Positions 45,652-56,400 of a stretch of DNA of 64,000 bases are shown here, piece by piece (position 1 is the stretch's first letter; each line of letters starts with the position of its first letter). The position numbers and the translations under genes are program-made. Source of the DNA: Marivirga tractuosa DSM 4126 (GTDB lineage: Bacteria > Bacteroidota > Bacteroidia > Cytophagales > Cyclobacteriaceae); contig NC_014759.1 of assembly GCF_000183425.1 (NCBI RefSeq), positions 1,178,001 through 1,242,000 of the forward strand, written 5' to 3'. Under the pieces are notes generated by a model. The model saw nothing but the letters and a program-made list of their open reading frames with translations. It was not told where the DNA came from and made no database searches.

Positions 45652-45683
45652 CAAATGTATATCTAAGCAATTCAATTAAACAA
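45652..45683 (-). promoter_or_regulatory. Prenyl synthase promoter (TTG-N21-TACATTTG)
   Basis: On the minus strand TTG (45683-45681) and TACATTTG (45659-45652) are separated by 21 bases, a good fit to the Bacteroidota -33/-7 pattern, with the start codon at 45632 giving a leader of about 12 bases. Confidence 0.55.
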
Positions 45684-45684
45684 A

Positions 45685-46542
45685 ATGATTAAAGAAAATA
45701 TAATTATTACAAGTACGGTTCATAATAAGCCCATAACAGCTGATTTAAGATACATTTCTACAAATGATAAGAAACCGTTGATCCTTTTTGTTCATGGTTT
45801 TAAGGGATTTAAAGATTGGGGCGTTTTCAATTTAATGGCAGATGAATTTGCAGAAAATGGATTCATTTTTATGAAAATAAATTTGAGTCATAATGGTACT
45901 ACACCTGAACAATTAACAGACTTCACAGATTTAGAGGCTTTTGGAAATAATAACTTCACCCTTGAATTAGCAGATCTTAAAGATAGTATAGACTATCTAT
46001 TTTCATCTTCCAGCATTGTTTCGACAAAAGAAATCGATTTGAATAATATAAATCTACTGGGGCATAGCAGAGGTGGTGGTCTCATACTACTAAAGGCAAA
46101 AGAAGATCCTAGAGTTAATACAGTGACAACACTTGCTGCAATAAGTGATTTAAGTAAAAGGTGGCCACAGCGCTTCTTAGATGAATGGAGAGCAAAAGGA
46201 GTACAATATATAGAGAACAAAAGGACAAATCAGCAAATGCCAATTTATGTTCAATTGTATGATGATGTTTTAAACAATCCTGATAGATTATCTATACCAT
46301 CAGCAGTAAAAGAAATGCAGCAACCCTTATTGGCTTTTCACGGCACTGAAGATGAAACTTTACCCGTCAATATGGCGCATCAAATAGAAAAATGGAAACC
46401 TGATACTAAACTAGTGATTTTGGAGAATGAAAATCATGTTTTTGGAGCTACTCATCCGTGGGAGAAAAATGATCTACCTCAAGCATATAAGGTAATCATT
46501 AAAAAAACTACAGATTTTATATTGTATGAAGCGGAAAAGTAA
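45685..46542 (+). CDS. Alpha/beta hydrolase
   Basis: 285 residues with the alpha/beta hydrolase landmarks: oxyanion region LFVHGFKGFKDW (34-45), nucleophile elbow LLGHSRGGGL with Ser128, acid near residue 222 in GTEDETLP, and His near 255 in NENHVFGA. No signal peptide, so cytoplasmic. Resembles Bacteroidota dienelactone-hydrolase/prolyl-oligopeptidase-like esterases. Substrate unknown. Its stop forms part of the terminator hairpin shared with the lipoprotein gene at 46553. Confidence 0.9.
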   Translation: MIKENIIITSTVHNKPITADLRYISTNDKKPLILFVHGFKGFKDWGVFNLMADEFAENGFIFMKINLSHNGTTPEQLTDFTDLEAFGNNNFTLELADLKDSIDYLFSSSSIVSTKEIDLNNINLLGHSRGGGLILLKAKEDPRVNTVTTLAAISDLSKRWPQRFLDEWRAKGVQYIENKRTNQQMPIYVQLYDDVLNNPDRLSIPSAVKEMQQPLLAFHGTEDETLPVNMAHQIEKWKPDTKLVILENENHVFGATHPWEKNDLPQAYKVIIKKTTDFILYEAEK

Positions 46543-46573
46543 AAAAGGAGCCTTAGTAATTGGCTCCTTTTTT
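46541..46573. terminator. Bidirectional terminator
   Basis: AAAAAAGGAGCC (46541-46552) and GGCTCCTTTTTT (46562-46573) form a perfect hairpin with A/T runs on both sides. It overlaps the stop codons of the convergent genes at 46542 and 46553, a very compact arrangement that serves both. Confidence 0.88.
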
Positions 46574-46978
46574 ATTAGATGATTTCCCGGTTTTTACATT
46601 ATAAATAGTCTTATAATCTTCTGCTGTTTCAAACTGATCCTTATGAATACCAGGAGGACTATAAATTTCCACTTCATAAGCCGATATCCAATTGATCTTA
46701 CCTTGAGGTAAAGTGCCTTTTTTTAGTACCTTATCTTCGGATATATTAATAATAACATATTTTAATACGCCAGCATCGGTTGCATTACTTTCATTTTTAT
46801 AATAAGTACCCAACACATAATCTTTTTCCGAATTTTCAGAAAACTGAACTGGTTCCACTTCTAGCGTTTCGTATGCCAACTTTCTATAATTCTCCATAGA
46901 GGAATTTGAAGAGGTTGTGCTTTGTTTAGCACAACCTCCAATGATACCTATTATGAGTAAAGAGATTAGAACTCTCAT
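46553..46978 (-). CDS. Small hypothetical lipoprotein
   Basis: 141 residues. Signal MRVLISLLIIGIIGGC gives lipobox Cys16, followed by a Ser/Thr-rich stretch. The mature part is short and beta-rich (EKDYVLGTYYKNES, INWISAYEVEIYSPPG). Family not recognised. Its ATG overlaps the stop of the large BNR protein upstream (TAATG), so the two are translationally coupled and may act together at the cell surface. Confidence 0.72.
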   Translation of the reverse strand: MRVLISLLIIGIIGGCAKQSTTSSNSSMENYRKLAYETLEVEPVQFSENSEKDYVLGTYYKNESNATDAGVLKYVIINISEDKVLKKGTLPQGKINWISAYEVEIYSPPGIHKDQFETAEDYKTIYNVKTGKSSNKKGANY

Positions 46979-49900
46979 TATTCTTTAATAATTCTTTTAG
47001 TGAGCATTTTACCATCTTGACCAACTATTTGGATCAAGTAAACACCTTGGTTCAGTAAAGATAAATCAAGCTGAGTATTTTTAGCATTGGTGTTTACATC
47101 GATCTTATTTACTTGAACACCTTTGCTATTGTATATTTTAATTACATCAACTGCAATTGTATTAGATGATATATTTAAATAGCTAGCTGTTGGGTTAGGA
47201 TAAACCTTAATGGCATTATCTTCTGAACGTATATTTGATGTCACAACATTTAAATTTGCTAGTGAAACAAACTCACTTCCATTTAGAAAAGCTTTTATTT
47301 TTAATTGAAACTCTCCTTGATCCTCATAATCAAATTGAATAATACGCTTTGCATCATTTCTTGTTAAGTTTTGTTGGTCGGTATGAACTAGTTGATCATC
47401 AAACAGTACCTCTACTCTATCAAAAAATTCATTGTTTTCTAATTCAATAGTTACTGGATATACGGCACCCTCTTTAGAAGTTTCAAAATTCAAAATCTCA
47501 GGAGCTACATTTATTGCTTCAATAGGGAATTTATTGGATGGAAATTCATTTCCTTGAATCACCCCAATAATTTGAATTTCTGCTCCTGAAAACTGATTAA
47601 AATCAGTAATTGGAACATCTATTTCACCTTCTTGAGGATTGTCTACTAAAGCAGTCTCTTCACCATTTATTAAAACCTTAACTTGATCATAACTGACAGG
47701 AAGATTTAAACTAATTTCTCCTTCTCCAAATCCTAAATAGTCGAAAGAAGCAACTGTTAAGGTATACTCAGCCAAATCCTCAATAGTAGCAGTCCAAATA
47801 CCTCTTCCGTGAGTCCCTAAAACTACCTCATCATCCACTATCTTCATTGACCATATAGATACAGCGGGGATATCATTCCTAATATTCCAACTTAATCCTC
47901 CATCTAGCGATTCGTACAAACCAATTTCAGTTCCTGCCCAAATAATATCCGTATCGAATGGCATTACTAATAGGCTATGCACAAACACATCTGGGAATCC
48001 ACGATCACTAACACCATTATTACCTTCAAAACCTGAAATATCCTCCCAAGATTGTCCTAAATCAGTAGTCTTTAAAATTTTAGGAAAATTAGCCCGACTA
48101 AACAATGCATAAGCAGTATTCTCATCTGTAGGGTGGGTATAAATACCTGTTGAAGAAGTATTCGGCAGTGGAGAGTAATTATTAACCGCAGTATAAGTTT
48201 CTCCAGCATCAGTAGAAACAAAGAAATTATATTTGGTATTTGTATCAATCATTCCAGCACCGGCCCAAACAATATCACTGTTGGCTTTTGAGACCTCCAC
48301 GTCACTTGCACTTGCATTTCCACCCCAGCCAGTCTGATCAATTGTCTTCATCGTCCATGTGCTACCAAAATCAGTACTTTTATAAACTCCTTCAGCACCA
48401 ATCGCATAGACGGTGTTTGGCGAATCGACTGAACCAGCTAATCTGGTAATAAATGGGCCGTCATTTGAAGTAATCCCACTTGCAGATGGAGAAAAAGACT
48501 GACCTCCATTTGTAGATTTCCTTATCTGGTTATTGTAAATACTGCCTAAAACTAAATCAGTATCAATTGGATGCCATAAAACTTCAAAGCCATCTCCACC
48601 AATTACAAAGTTATACGCATTGGTTTCGTCAACAGTGGTTCCAGATGAAACCCAAGTGCCATTATCTTGAGTTCCCCCAATATATTTTTCCTCCCCTGGT
48701 TTTTTATCAGCACCATAAAATTGCGTGGTTACATAGCCATCTGTAATTTGATCTATTACGCCACCACTATTGGAAGAAATTCCTAACCCACCATCGTTTC
48801 CATTTACTATCATAAAAGTCTCACTAGCATCATTCATTTTTATCATAGTTAAATGATGATGATCTGGATGAAGATTATTTTGATTTTGCCCTTCATAGCT
48901 TCCATATGCATCATAAACAGCAACAGCTTTTGCGGCTGCGGTAAGAGTTGAACCATATTTTAGTCGAACTGTAGACTCCTGTAAATTATTTGAATCCCAT
49001 TCTGCATTTTCATTCAAAACAGGCCAGAAATAATACATATTCGCATATTCCACAGCTCCATCTTGAGCAATATTTTCATTAGGGCTTTCCTCATAAGTAA
49101 CATCATGAATATAAAAATATTCTCTAGCATTACTCAAGTCAGAATCAGAATCAGACCTCTTATTCAAGTTAAAAACACCATCGTTTTCTTGATCTCTAAA
49201 AGAAAAAGCTAATTGTCTATTATTCTCTATATCCCAAATCTCAAAAGGAACCTCAACAAAATCCTGATATGCATAATTTGCTATGGGCACACCTGAAGTC
49301 TCTCCTTCAGGAACAGTAAAACGATGAGCCATTTGACTATTGTCGCCCCCGAACCTAATTTCAACAGTTACGGGATCTTCTGATGGACTATTATTTCCGC
49401 TGCCTATATCTAATGTTCCACCATTAGCCAATTGATCATTAAAAGAAACGAAGTCAAACAATACCGATGATTCCACTTCAACACCAATAAAATCTCTATC
49501 AGATTCACTCACATCGTTAGGATCAACCTCATATTTTCCAATACTGACTCCACCAACAAAAACTTCATAAGGATTGTATGGATTAACAGCCACGGTATTA
49601 TCATACCAACCCTGTCCACCCAAGAAATCAGTATTGTAGTTAGGGTCATTTGCTAGCACCCAGTTTTCTCCTTTATCTTCTGAAAAGTATAAAAAAGTAG
49701 TGGAACCAGAATAAGTTGAGGTGTAAACTATATTTGGATCACTTGGTGAAACAGCAACCTCAAATCGTATACCTTCAGAAATTCCATCTGAAGAAATATC
49801 CCAGGTTTCTCCAGCATCATTTGACTTTATAATACCTAATCCATTAACCCCTGCATATTGAACACTAAAATCATTGGGGTCAACTTGCAAATCTTGAACT

Positions 49901-50712
49901 GCGCGGTAAGTTGCTCCTATTCCAGCTGGCGATTCATATTGAATATTCCATGAATCACCTCCATCACTAGATTTTAACACACCTTTATTAGTAGCTATAA
50001 CTAGAATGTTTTCATTAGTAGGATCAACTTGAATTCTATTTACTGATTGAAAAACATCAGAATCGGTCGTAGAAGGAAGTAAAGCCCAATTCTCTCCTCG
50101 ATCCGTTGATTTATAGATTCCTTCTCCTCTTACAAATGTAGTATTACCAGCAAAAACTTCACCAGTACCTACATAAATTACATCTGGATTTGATACAGCC
50201 TGAGCTATAGAATTAGTAGATAAATTAGGTAAATCAGGTGAAATATTCACCCAACTATCACCGCAATCAGTTGTTTTCCAAAGACCACCGCTTGCTGCCC
50301 CAGCTATCCAGGTACAATTAGTAGCATCATCAGGATCAATAGCAATTGCTCGAGTTCTACCGCCTACATTTCCAGGTCCTCTCGATTTAAATTCTGCATT
50401 TAAGCTTGATTTTCTAGCTTGAGCGGATTTTTTAATTGATTTAGAAAGCTCCTTAAAGCGATATCCATTAGCATAATCAGAGGTTTTTTGATCTACCCTC
50501 TTAGAAACTGAATTGTAATATTCAATGAATCCGTCAGGTTTCATATAAGCTTCTTTCCCTGACTTTACTTTAGTCTTTTTGGTAGACCAAATTTCCTCCT
50601 TGGTCTTGACAGAATAAGTAGACTGCTCCGAAACATTAGCTGTGTAGAAGTATAACCCGCCTAATGAAATGAAACAGAAGAAAATTAAATAGTAGAGGTA
50701 ATATTTTTTCAT
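46978..50712 (-). CDS. T9SS-secreted BNR/sortilin-like repeat protein
   Basis: 1244 residues. An N-terminal hydrophobic segment (about 5-27) serves as signal. Residues about 105-400 and 610-960 carry many VPS10/BNR-type repeats such as GLWKTTDCGDSWVNIS, GIYKSTDRGENWALLP and GVYKSTDFGSTWTMK, the asp-box units of a beta-propeller (sortilin/xyloglucanase-like). Between them, about 410-570, is an inserted domain (FDFVSFNDQLANGGTLDIGS) unlike the repeats. After two Ig-like segments the last 80 residues are a T9SS sorting domain (AIKVYPNPTASYLNIS, NQGVYLIQIVG, final KRIIKE). Secreted through T9SS; a glycan-binding or surface role is an inference. Confidence 0.87.
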   Translation of the reverse strand: MKKYYLYYLIFFCFISLGGLYFYTANVSEQSTYSVKTKEEIWSTKKTKVKSGKEAYMKPDGFIEYYNSVSKRVDQKTSDYANGYRFKELSKSIKKSAQARKSSLNAEFKSRGPGNVGGRTRAIAIDPDDATNCTWIAGAASGGLWKTTDCGDSWVNISPDLPNLSTNSIAQAVSNPDVIYVGTGEVFAGNTTFVRGEGIYKSTDRGENWALLPSTTDSDVFQSVNRIQVDPTNENILVIATNKGVLKSSDGGDSWNIQYESPAGIGATYRAVQDLQVDPNDFSVQYAGVNGLGIIKSNDAGETWDISSDGISEGIRFEVAVSPSDPNIVYTSTYSGSTTFLYFSEDKGENWVLANDPNYNTDFLGGQGWYDNTVAVNPYNPYEVFVGGVSIGKYEVDPNDVSESDRDFIGVEVESSVLFDFVSFNDQLANGGTLDIGSGNNSPSEDPVTVEIRFGGDNSQMAHRFTVPEGETSGVPIANYAYQDFVEVPFEIWDIENNRQLAFSFRDQENDGVFNLNKRSDSDSDLSNAREYFYIHDVTYEESPNENIAQDGAVEYANMYYFWPVLNENAEWDSNNLQESTVRLKYGSTLTAAAKAVAVYDAYGSYEGQNQNNLHPDHHHLTMIKMNDASETFMIVNGNDGGLGISSNSGGVIDQITDGYVTTQFYGADKKPGEEKYIGGTQDNGTWVSSGTTVDETNAYNFVIGGDGFEVLWHPIDTDLVLGSIYNNQIRKSTNGGQSFSPSASGITSNDGPFITRLAGSVDSPNTVYAIGAEGVYKSTDFGSTWTMKTIDQTGWGGNASASDVEVSKANSDIVWAGAGMIDTNTKYNFFVSTDAGETYTAVNNYSPLPNTSSTGIYTHPTDENTAYALFSRANFPKILKTTDLGQSWEDISGFEGNNGVSDRGFPDVFVHSLLVMPFDTDIIWAGTEIGLYESLDGGLSWNIRNDIPAVSIWSMKIVDDEVVLGTHGRGIWTATIEDLAEYTLTVASFDYLGFGEGEISLNLPVSYDQVKVLINGEETALVDNPQEGEIDVPITDFNQFSGAEIQIIGVIQGNEFPSNKFPIEAINVAPEILNFETSKEGAVYPVTIELENNEFFDRVEVLFDDQLVHTDQQNLTRNDAKRIIQFDYEDQGEFQLKIKAFLNGSEFVSLANLNVVTSNIRSEDNAIKVYPNPTASYLNISSNTIAVDVIKIYNSKGVQVNKIDVNTNAKNTQLDLSLLNQGVYLIQIVGQDGKMLTKRIIKE

Positions 50713-50728
50713 ATACGTTATTTTTTTT

Positions 50729-50736
50729 CAAAAATA
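50729..50736 (-). promoter_or_regulatory. TATTTTTG -7 candidate for the BNR protein gene
   Basis: On the minus strand TATTTTTG matches TAnnTTTG and lies 16 bases before the start at 50712. The AT-rich context makes a chance match possible. Confidence 0.3.
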
Positions 50737-50817
50737 CTACAAAATATTACACTATAAAAATTAAACTTTAGATGAATGTGGCACTTTTCTTAAAACAGCT
50801 TATACAAACTACACAAA

Positions 50818-50847
50818 AAAAGGTGAGCTAAAATTAGCTCACCTTTT
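50818..50847 (-). terminator. Terminator of the SusC/SusD operon
   Basis: AAAAGGTGAGCTAA (50818-50831) and TTAGCTCACCTTTT (50834-50847) form a perfect 14-base hairpin with flanking A/T runs. It lies just past the end of the last operon gene (50875) on the minus strand. Confidence 0.85.
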
Positions 50848-50874
50848 AGGAAAAATAAATATAAAAATATCTAA

Positions 50875-51969
50875 TTACTCAGCTGGAGCGGCTGTTACAG
50901 AAACTGTATTAGCATCACCCAATACTACCTCACCATCGCCTGATGAAACTGCTGCCAATTCTACATTAAGCACTGTTGGTTCTGCACCTTCGGCAACCCA
51001 AGATTCATCAATATCTAATACGATTTGAGAACTTGTTTCACCTGCAAAGATTTCCACTGATCCTCCTGTTTTATCGGCACCCACTACAGGTAATCCGTTT
51101 TCATCCTCCACAGTATAGGAGATCGTTACATCTTCATTTATTGCAGCACTTAAACTAACATCTAAAAAGAAGTTTCCAGATGTATTTGTACCTATAGAAT
51201 CAGACTCGACAACTAAATTTACTGATTTTAAATCATCAGCAATATAAAATACTGATTGTCCAATTTCCAAAGAATCTGGAGCATTTTCAACTGCTGTTGA
51301 TTTCGGACCGGTGGTTAAAACATCACCTAATTCAACTCTAAAATCTCTAGTGCCATCAGCAGTGGTATTGTCAACCAATTGAACCAAAACATATGCTTCG
51401 GTCTCTCCTTCTTCGAAAGTTAAAACGTTTGATTCATTCAACACTTCAAAGTCAACACCTTCCTGAGCTGTTCCTTCCACAATACTAAATTCAGCTGTAG
51501 TTTCGAATACATTTCTTTCAGAAATCGTAACTGGCAAAAACAAAGTGTCTCCTCCTGCATTGTATTGATTTTCTGATAGATTCAATGTATCTACACCGAC
51601 ACCTAAGAATTCATTTACTGTAGAAATTGTAAATGCAAATGATCCGTCCAAACCATTGTCGTTTGAAACTGAAACAGTATAGTTACCAGCATCTTCAGCC
51701 ATTACACTCACGAATTCACCTTCTCTATCTGGCACCACCTCTAGAGAGGCCTGACCATCACCCGAAACAGTCCAAGTGTAGGTCTCATCGACTGTAAATC
51801 CTTCAACATTAAATGAAGAAGGTTCGTATGTCAAAAACTCATCAGGTCCAGAAATCAACAGATCACTACCCGGTTTAAAACTAATTTGCTCTTCTTCTGT
51901 GTCACAGGCTACAAAACCCAATGACAACATAAACAAGGCAATTAAAAATATACTATTTAATTTTTTCAT
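50875..51969 (-). CDS. Surface lipoprotein with PKD/Calx-beta-like domains, SusCD operon
   Basis: 364 residues. Signal ending LGFVAC gives lipobox Cys about residue 22, with an acidic DTEEEQ just after it, a pattern linked to lipoprotein surface export in Bacteroidota. A PKD-like Ig domain (about 35-120; ETYTWTVSGDGQASLEVVPD) is followed by two Calx-beta-like segments (FSIVEGTAQEGVDFEVL and VTISYTVEDENGLPV). As third gene of the SusC-SusD operon, 10 bases after SusD, it is a likely surface binding protein for the same ligand. Ligand unknown. Confidence 0.78.
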   Translation of the reverse strand: MKKLNSIFLIALFMLSLGFVACDTEEEQISFKPGSDLLISGPDEFLTYEPSSFNVEGFTVDETYTWTVSGDGQASLEVVPDREGEFVSVMAEDAGNYTVSVSNDNGLDGSFAFTISTVNEFLGVGVDTLNLSENQYNAGGDTLFLPVTISERNVFETTAEFSIVEGTAQEGVDFEVLNESNVLTFEEGETEAYVLVQLVDNTTADGTRDFRVELGDVLTTGPKSTAVENAPDSLEIGQSVFYIADDLKSVNLVVESDSIGTNTSGNFFLDVSLSAAINEDVTISYTVEDENGLPVVGADKTGGSVEIFAGETSSQIVLDIDESWVAEGAEPTVLNVELAAVSSGDGEVVLGDANTVSVTAAPAE

Positions 51970-51979
51970 AATTTAAGAA

Positions 51980-53428
51980 TTAATCAATATCCCAAAATAA
52001 ATTTGTGTCATATGCATCTGAACCAATATTTTCAGAGGCTGCTGAATAATTACTACTATTTAAGTTTTGCTCATCTTGAGGATAAACTCTTCTGTTCAAG
52101 ATATTTGAAACATCAACAAAGTTTACATCAGGATCTATTTCGACTAAATTAGCAGCAGGTAGGCTTTCAAGATCCATTCTTCTTATTTCAGCCCATGATT
52201 GCCATCCTTGATAGTACATAGCAATATATTTCTGAACTTTCAAATTCTGTTCAGAATAAGGATTACTTGCAATATATTCAGCAATTGCAGTCTGATCTGT
52301 AACACCCCAGTAATTCATACTAGCAGAAATTGCCTGAGCATAGTAATCAGCAGGAGCACCACTAACCCATCCGTTGGCAGCAGCTTCAGCCAAAATGAAA
52401 GATGTTTCAACATAATCCATTAAAATACCTGGGAAATCCGCAGCATAAACTTTAGGATTAAGCTGAGAAACTGCATCTCTACTTATCCCAGCAGCTACTG
52501 CACTCGTTACTCCATAAGGAAGACCAACAAAAGTACCAGTGTTTGCTGCTGGCAAGAAATATTCACCAATCCGTGGATCACCTAATCCATTTAATAGTTC
52601 AATAAAGTTTTCAGTTGCACAATAATCCTGACGCCCATTCACCACATATGAAACATATAATGGGTTAACATTAGGCTGAGCAGTAATATATTTCACTGAA
52701 GCATTATCATTCAAACTTTCCATTGCACCAGACGCTGCTGCAGAAATAGTTGACTCTGCTAATGAGGCATTAACCTCAGAAACTCTAATTCCCATTCTTA
52801 GCAATAAAGAATTACCGAATTTTTGCCACTTTTCTAAATCACCACCTAAAATCACATCTCCACCTGAAAATCCAGGTGCACTCGGGTCAATTGCATTTAC
52901 AGCAGTTGAAACAGAATCAATCAAGGCTGCATAAATCTCCGTTTGATCCGAATAAGCAGGCGATGGGATGTCTACACCTTGAAGTGCTTCTTCAAATGGA
53001 ATATCACCATAGATATCAACCATAGAATGGAATGCCCAAGATTGTAGTATAGTAGCCACAGCATCTTGGTTCACACCCTGTTGACCTTTGTCAATCGTCT
53101 GGTTTATTCTCTTAATTTCCTGCAAATCATTAATTGCAGTATAAAATTCTGACCAAAATGTATTGTTGGTATTAGCACGGAATTGATATCTGGTTTCATC
53201 AGAATACTCATTTTGAGCCCAATACTGTGAAACAGTCATTCCGAAAGCAACATTGTCAAATCCGCCATATAATCTGTTTCCTAATTCACGTTCCGCAGAA
53301 GTCAATAAATATTCAACGGGCACTTCTGTTGGCCTGTTGGGATCTTCGTTAAGCTCCGTAATATTCTCACACGATGTTCCAAATATTACAGCGAATAACA
53401 AGAAATATATCTTATGTAAATTTTTCAT
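51980..53428 (-). CDS. SusD/RagB-family outer-membrane lipoprotein
   Basis: 482 residues of the SusD-like type (SusD-like_2). Signal ends IFGTSC (Cys about residue 20), then the family opener NITELNEDPNRPTEVPVEYLLTSAE. SusD-like TPR and ligand-binding regions follow (YWAQNEYSDETRYQ, QSWAFHSMVDIYGDIPFEEAL, KWQKFGNSLLLRMGIRV, QKYIAMYYQGWQSWAEIRRM). It caps the SusC barrel and captures a nutrient, usually a glycan or peptide; no enzyme genes nearby identify the substrate. Gap to SusC 18 bases. Confidence 0.93.
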   Translation of the reverse strand: MKNLHKIYFLLFAVIFGTSCENITELNEDPNRPTEVPVEYLLTSAERELGNRLYGGFDNVAFGMTVSQYWAQNEYSDETRYQFRANTNNTFWSEFYTAINDLQEIKRINQTIDKGQQGVNQDAVATILQSWAFHSMVDIYGDIPFEEALQGVDIPSPAYSDQTEIYAALIDSVSTAVNAIDPSAPGFSGGDVILGGDLEKWQKFGNSLLLRMGIRVSEVNASLAESTISAAASGAMESLNDNASVKYITAQPNVNPLYVSYVVNGRQDYCATENFIELLNGLGDPRIGEYFLPAANTGTFVGLPYGVTSAVAAGISRDAVSQLNPKVYAADFPGILMDYVETSFILAEAAANGWVSGAPADYYAQAISASMNYWGVTDQTAIAEYIASNPYSEQNLKVQKYIAMYYQGWQSWAEIRRMDLESLPAANLVEIDPDVNFVDVSNILNRRVYPQDEQNLNSSNYSAASENIGSDAYDTNLFWDID

Positions 53429-53446
53429 ATTTAAGTTATTTCAATT

Positions 53447-56400
53447 TTAAAATCCTAAACTCACTTTAAAACCATATGATCTTAAGCTTGGTAAAGCTCC
53501 ACCTTCAAGTCCTTGAATATTACCCGAATTTGTAACATTCTCTGGATCAAGATGAGGAATTTTCTTGGAAAGAATAGCTAAATTCCTACCTTCAACTGCT
53601 AAGTTAATTTTTGTAAATGGTGTATTGCTTATGATACTAGTAGGTAAAGAATAGCTTAATACTACTTCTCTCAATTTAACAAAACTTGCATCATAAACGT
53701 GAGCTCCTCCTAAACCGAAGTGTCCTTGGAAGAAAGAGATAGGGTCAATTACAGTGGTATTTTCCTCCCCACCTTCTGTGACACCATCAGCAATCAAACC
53801 TACTTGTCTGATATTCCCTTCAACAGTTTCTGTAGTCATACCAGAATATTTTGCAAAAAGATTTGTTACTGAGTGTAATGCTCCTCCTTTCTGAAAATCA
53901 ACAAGGAAGCTTAAATTAACACCTTTATACGTAAAGCTATTTCTAACTCCACCTGTAAAATCCGCTAAAACAGATCCTAATGCTTGTGGACTACTAGTAG
54001 CTAAGTAATTTCCATTGGAACCAATAACTTTATTACCGTTATCATCTCTTACAAAATCAGCTCCGTAAATCGTTCCATAACGTTCACCAACTCTAGCATC
54101 TAAACTTACAACACCAAATAATTCATTAGCTAATCGGTAGTTATCAATACCTTCAGCCAATTCTTCAACTCGGTTGTCATTTTTTGCCCAGTTGATAAGT
54201 GCATTCCATTGGAAATCTTGATTTTGAACAATTGCACCTGATAAACTTAACTCAAGACCTTGATTAACCATCTTACCAGCATTAATGATCTGCGCATTAT
54301 AACCTGAAGCTGCAGAAACATCAACCTCAAATATTTGATCTGTTGATACATTATTATAGTAAGTTGCATCAAAAACTAGACGATCACTAAGAAATCTCAA
54401 TTCAGTTCCTACCTCATAACTGTTTGTCTGCTCTGGTCTCAAATTTGGGTTATTTAAAGTCCCTGGTAAAGAATAAGCTGGATTAGGCCCAAAATTCTGA
54501 CCTGGTGCATACACAGTAGAAATTCTATATGGATCTGTATCATTACCAACTTGTGCCACACTGGCTCTTAATTTACCAAATGAGAATACATCTCCACCAC
54601 TTAATGCGTCCAATTCAGAGAATATGAAAGTACCGCTTACAGAAGGATAGAAATAAGAATTTGATCCTTCAGGCAATGTTGACGATACATCATTTCTCAA
54701 TGTAGCATCTAAGAAGACTAAATCCTCATAGCCCATTGTTAATGATGCAAACCAACTGTTAATTTGTCTTTCGGAGGTAAAATCAGTTAATACATTTCTA
54801 TCAATTGAATTCTCTAAGTTATAAAAACCAGGAACACTTAACCCTCCTTGCGTATTTCCATCGTTTCTGTCGTACTTATCCATTCGAATATTACCTCCAA
54901 CAAATGTAGAAAGTGAAATCTGATCGTTGATCTCTCCGTCATATTTCAAAATCAAATCCATATTGGTTTCTGAAACTTGACGAACATCTTCACTGTAGAA
55001 CGACTGACCTACTGATCCCTCAGCAATACGGCCTTCTCTTCTGTCTGTATAGAAATCAGTCAAAACTCTCCCGGATAAGGACAGATTTTCAGTGAAATCA
55101 TAGGTTAATCCTATGTTACCAAATACCCTATCTCTTCCATCATTTTGCAAATTCTTATTTCTGATCCAGTAGGGATTATCCGCATATAAAGGAAATGAGT
55201 TGCTCTCACTGATTCGGTTCCAAGATCTTTGCTCACCAGTGGCTTCCACTATATAGTTTTGCAATTCCGAATCGCTCAACTGTCTTTGACCAAAGTGGTT
55301 AAATTGAACTATTAAATCGCCATAACCTTGTTGAGGTCGACCTTTCGCTCTTGATTGAACATAATTAACTGTTGCATTTGCACTTAATTTATCAGTCAAG
55401 AAGTATGAACCATTGAAGTTCACAGTATTTCTAGTCATTTTACTATTCGGCATTATACCTTTTTGATCTAAATTAGTAAATGACATTCTGAAAGAACCTT
55501 TATCATTTGCCCCTGAAAATGAAACATTATTATTAAATGTAACTTGAGTTTGATAAAATTTCTCAATGTTATCAGGGTGCGCTTCCCATGGAGTTTCCTC
55601 TCCAAAATTAGGGTGATCTTCATAGTAGCTGTACCACTGACGAACAGGTCGTCCGTCTAATCTTGGCCCCCAACTTTGATCGACAGCAAAACTTACAATT
55701 TGCTGACCATCCTCATTAGTTCCAAAAGGACCAAATCCACCACCATATTCATTTTGGTAGTCTGGTAGTACTAATGGATTAGCAAAGGTCACACCTGAAT
55801 TTACATTCACACCAATTCCTTTTCCTTTTTTACCTTTTTTAGTAGTGATAATAATTACACCATTAGAAGCTCTATTTCCATATAAAGCTGCTGCACTGGC
55901 ACCCTTTAATACTGACATGCTTTCTATGTCTTCGGGGTTGATGTCCTGAGCAGCATTACCGTAATCATAACCGCTAGCTCCTCTTGATTGTGCAGTAGAG
56001 TTAAAGTTAGAATTGTCTATTGGGGTTCCATCTACCACGAAAAGTGGCTGATTGTTTCCAGCAATAGAATTTGCACCTCTGATCAAAATTCTAGAGGATC
56101 CTCCCAAAGCACCAGAGTTACCACCAATTTGCACCCCTGCAATTTTACCTTGCAAAGAATTCACAATATTAGTTTCACCGGCTTTAACGATTTCATCCCC
56201 TCCTACTTCCTGAACAGAGTAACCAAGTGATTTCTGTTCTCTTTCAATACCTAAAGCAGTTACAACCACTTCAGATAATTGTCGTACATCCGCTTCCATT
56301 GCTACGTCAATTACAGAACGTGAACCAATTTCCACTTCTTTATTTGCCATACCAATAAAAGTGAAAACCAATGTACCACCATCTGAAGGAACAGAAATCT

